This document shows positions 62,087 to 64,000 of a stretch of DNA of 64,000 nucleotides, piece after piece. The DNA is taken from the NCBI GenBank assembly GCA_023433065.1, contig JAEZET010000003.1, forward strand, positions 256,211-320,210, written 5' to 3'. The DNA comes from Cyanobacteria bacterium OH_CBrB_359 (lineage in GTDB: Bacteria > Cyanobacteriota > Vampirovibrionia > Gastranaerophilales > Gastranaerophilaceae). The translations under genes and the position numbers were made by a program. Each line of letters starts with the position of its first letter. The first letter of the stretch is position 1. A model generated the notes under the pieces. That model saw nothing but the letters and a program-made list of their open reading frames with translations, had not been told where the DNA came from and searched no databases.

Positions 62087-64000
62087 TTAGTTGTTTTTAG
62101 TAGTTGCATTTTTCTCTATTTTCTTTGCTTGGTTTCTAATAGTATCTAACAAGTAGTACCATTCGCCACACTTCTCATGCCCACTTGAGCCGTTAGTAAG
62201 AAACCATCTTAATAATAACCCACCTGCTGCACTATTATTATCCGGTAGCATATAGGGAAAGGCAACGCAGCCACCACCGCTTTTGTAGCCAAAACCACCA
62301 AGAATTTTTTGTAAAAGGTTTGATATTTTGGGGTCATTATTAAGATTAAAGGACCCTTTAAAATCTAAAATATCCATTCCTGGTATAAATTTGTCAATCC
62401 CTTGTCTTCCTTTGCTTGCAATCTCAGAGTTAATCCTGTTGGCACCTTGTTTTAAGCTTACTACAGGGGAGATGATAACGGTAGTATTTTCGCAATTTTG
62501 ATTAGTCAAAAATGTTTGGTAATCGAACTTACTAGACATCATACTTTCACCGGAGCCGACAATATCATCTAGGATAACAAGAACTTTCCCATCTAAATTT
62601 ACAGGTGGTGTGCCTTGTCCTTGGAATAATATCACTTTTGAAGGGTTAATACTATTTGCTTTAATATATTGATAAGTAATTAAATCAAAACTATTGCCTT
62701 TTGTAGGACAAGCATAAACTACGTCATTATCAATATTTTTGCCCATCTTTTCCACTGTTGTTTTAATAAGTGAAAATTTAGTTTTAAGCTCTCTACTTAA
62801 AGACTCAGGCGAATATGTTGAAATCATCATGTCATAGTATTGTGCTAAAGTTTTCTTAGCTAGTGCAATTTCTTGTGCCGAAGCACCATATGCAGAATAG
62901 TTTTTATCTATTGCCGTTTCGATTGTGGCTTGAATCTGAGCTGCTGAAGGCATATTGGGTGCAAGTCTTTTTGCTATCCCCTTAGGGGAGGCATCAGACG
63001 CATTAGGATTTCTGAGAACATTAATAGGTATTTCATTGTTGCCTATGATGTTTTTAGCCCTTTGTATAGAGTCCTGGTTTAAAACAGATTCAAGTGATAA
63101 TCCTTGATTTTTCATTTTTTTAATAATTTCTGAAGCGAACAATTCAAGATTTATGTCGCCATCAAAAAAACTGTAAGAAAGATGGCTTTCACCTATTTTT
63201 ACATTCCAACCGTCTATTGAAATTAGTTGTATTTCTCCTGAATTAACTTTTTGTACAAAGGTACTAAATTTTGTTGAATCTATGCTCCAATATGGTGCAT
63301 TTTTTAGCTTTTCCAGATAGGATAGTCCTGCATCATCTAGAAAAAAGGCAGTTAGATGCCCTGTTAAAGGTACTTTTCCACTATCAGTAAATTGATATTT
63401 ATTAACTCCGACATAATTTAATGCATTATTAGCAGAAACATCTGCCTGATAGATTTTGCCTATTTTAAGCTTTTCTAGTTCGCTGCCAAATGTCGGCATC
63501 TCTTTATAACTTGAAAATTGGGTCAGTCTTGAGATTACTTCAGCGACCTCAGTTGCATCTGTACCTGTTTCTTTTGCTACTTTGCTAATTATTGTACTAA
63601 TATCTGATTCTGTCATAATGCCCATTGTTGCAATAATTTTCTTTTCTAAATGGGCAGAAAACGCTGCTGTATCATTATATATAGGATCATTTAAATTTAT
63701 TTTATTTCTAAGTTCGGATTTGCTCTTAATTTTTAGATAAGAGTTGCCTTTTGTTATGGCTTTACCTGCAGCAACCTCTTCTGATGAAGCGCAAGATAAA
63801 GAGGTAGAATAAAGATTATCATCAGCTTGTTTAATAGCAGAGGAAGTGGCAGTATCAGCAATAGCTTCAGAGGATTCTTTAACAGCGGCATCAGAAGCAG
63901 CGCCAGACAATTGTCTTCCTACAGTAAGACCTCCAAGCACACCTACTCCTGCAGTTCCGGCGGCGATATCACCTGAAGTTGATGCAGTTTTAGTTCCGGC
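62087..64000 (-). CDS. Large unknown protein with phosphoribosyltransferase-like loop, 5' end outside window
   Basis: The frame is open to the right edge (AGTKTASTSGDIAAGTAGVG precedes the first possible GTG at 63940), so the N-terminus is missing. The visible 637 residues start with a Gly/Ala/Ser-rich hydrophobic stretch, then a helical region. Near residue 460-485 VLVILDDIVGSGESMMSSKF matches the type I phosphoribosyltransferase PRPP loop (hhhhDDhxxxGxS), preceded by DNDVVYACPTKGNSFDLITY, which suits that fold. The rest is unassigned. It is unlike a salvage enzyme in size and context. The 61404 gene follows on the same transcript. Confidence 0.55.
   Translation of the reverse strand, partial: AGTKTASTSGDIAAGTAGVGVLGGLTVGRQLSGAASDAAVKESSEAIADTATSSAIKQADDNLYSTSLSCASSEEVAAGKAITKGNSYLKIKSKSELRNKINLNDPIYNDTAAFSAHLEKKIIATMGIMTESDISTIISKVAKETGTDATEVAEVISRLTQFSSYKEMPTFGSELEKLKIGKIYQADVSANNALNYVGVNKYQFTDSGKVPLTGHLTAFFLDDAGLSYLEKLKNAPYWSIDSTKFSTFVQKVNSGEIQLISIDGWNVKIGESHLSYSFFDGDINLELFASEIIKKMKNQGLSLESVLNQDSIQRAKNIIGNNEIPINVLRNPNASDASPKGIAKRLAPNMPSAAQIQATIETAIDKNYSAYGASAQEIALAKKTLAQYYDMMISTYSPESLSRELKTKFSLIKTTVEKMGKNIDNDVVYACPTKGNSFDLITYQYIKANSINPSKVILFQGQGTPPVNLDGKVLVILDDIVGSGESMMSSKFDYQTFLTNQNCENTTVIISPVVSLKQGANRINSEIASKGRQGIDKFIPGMDILDFKGSFNLNNDPKISNLLQKILGGFGYKSGGGCVAFPYMLPDNNSAAGGLLLRWFLTNGSSGHEKCGEWYYLLDTIRNQAKKIEKNATTKNN

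Noticed and set aside
62300..62400. FKG in DILDFKGSF of the right-edge protein as a leader
   Set aside because: It lies far inside the C-terminal third, not near an N-terminus, so it is probably chance.

Overview
The window looks like a piece of a small, AT-rich (roughly one third G+C by eye) chromosome of a diderm bacterium. LptF/G-type and TolC-type proteins, porin-like beta-barrels and lipid-carrier glycosyltransferases indicate an outer membrane. RecG carries the long N-terminal extension usual in cyanobacteria, there is a Tic20-like protein and a modular NifU/NifS pair, and several small proteins share an Asn-rich leader ending in FKG. I read this as a non-photosynthetic relative of cyanobacteria (Vampirovibrionia/Melainabacteria, most likely Gastranaerophilales from a gut). 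That placement is inference, not proof. No IS element, prophage, CRISPR array or rRNA operon is visible.

Layout. 0-12 kb: the end of purH, an Fsr-like MFS exporter, a SIS-domain sugar isomerase, a TolC-family protein, two membrane glycosyltransferases, recG and a CHASE2 adenylate cyclase. 11.5-21 kb: tsaC, murJ, a SpoIID protein, a YtxH/DUF948/YtxH envelope-stress cluster, a porin-like protein, a TPR protein with a Tic20-like protein, a FliA-like sigma factor and a lone flhB. 21-32.6 kb: apt, maf, a TrpD-like plus radical-SAM pair, ald, pyrF, a YkgJ-type protein, tpiA, a PPC-domain protein, a REC-HD-GYP regulator and a U32-like protein. 32.7-39.2 kb: two large unknown proteins with leader-like N-termini, tRNA-Pro, nifU-nifS and a small coiled-coil protein. 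39.3-55.2 kb: LptF/G-type permease, orphan ABC sugar-transport parts, rarA, a second coiled-coil protein, serA with a class V aminotransferase, TPR and repeat proteins, Yip1, sppA, a phosphohexomutase and pth. 55.3-64 kb: an XRE regulator, a phosphoesterase, a stand-alone MshEN domain, bioF, two tRNA-Arg genes and a block of unknown genes running off the right edge.

Most genes are housekeeping. The unusual layer is a scattered set of at least nine genes for unrecognised proteins (positions 22.3, 26.5, 32.8, 34.1, 38.7, 43.1, 48.4, 57.0 and 60.4 kb). Each is preceded by the same two-block AT-rich element: G(G/T/C)(C/T)AA(A/T)T-like, then about 22 bases on TTTTTATATAAATA-like, usually 22-33 bases before the start codon. 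Several of these proteins share an N-terminal FKG/FxG leader, and two are paralogous coiled-coil proteins. A FliA-like sigma factor and a solitary export-gate protein FlhB lie in the same window. My working hypothesis is a dispersed regulon of small, possibly exported proteins with its own promoter class. The motif and leader are visible in the sequence; the regulon, the export route and the sigma link are inference.
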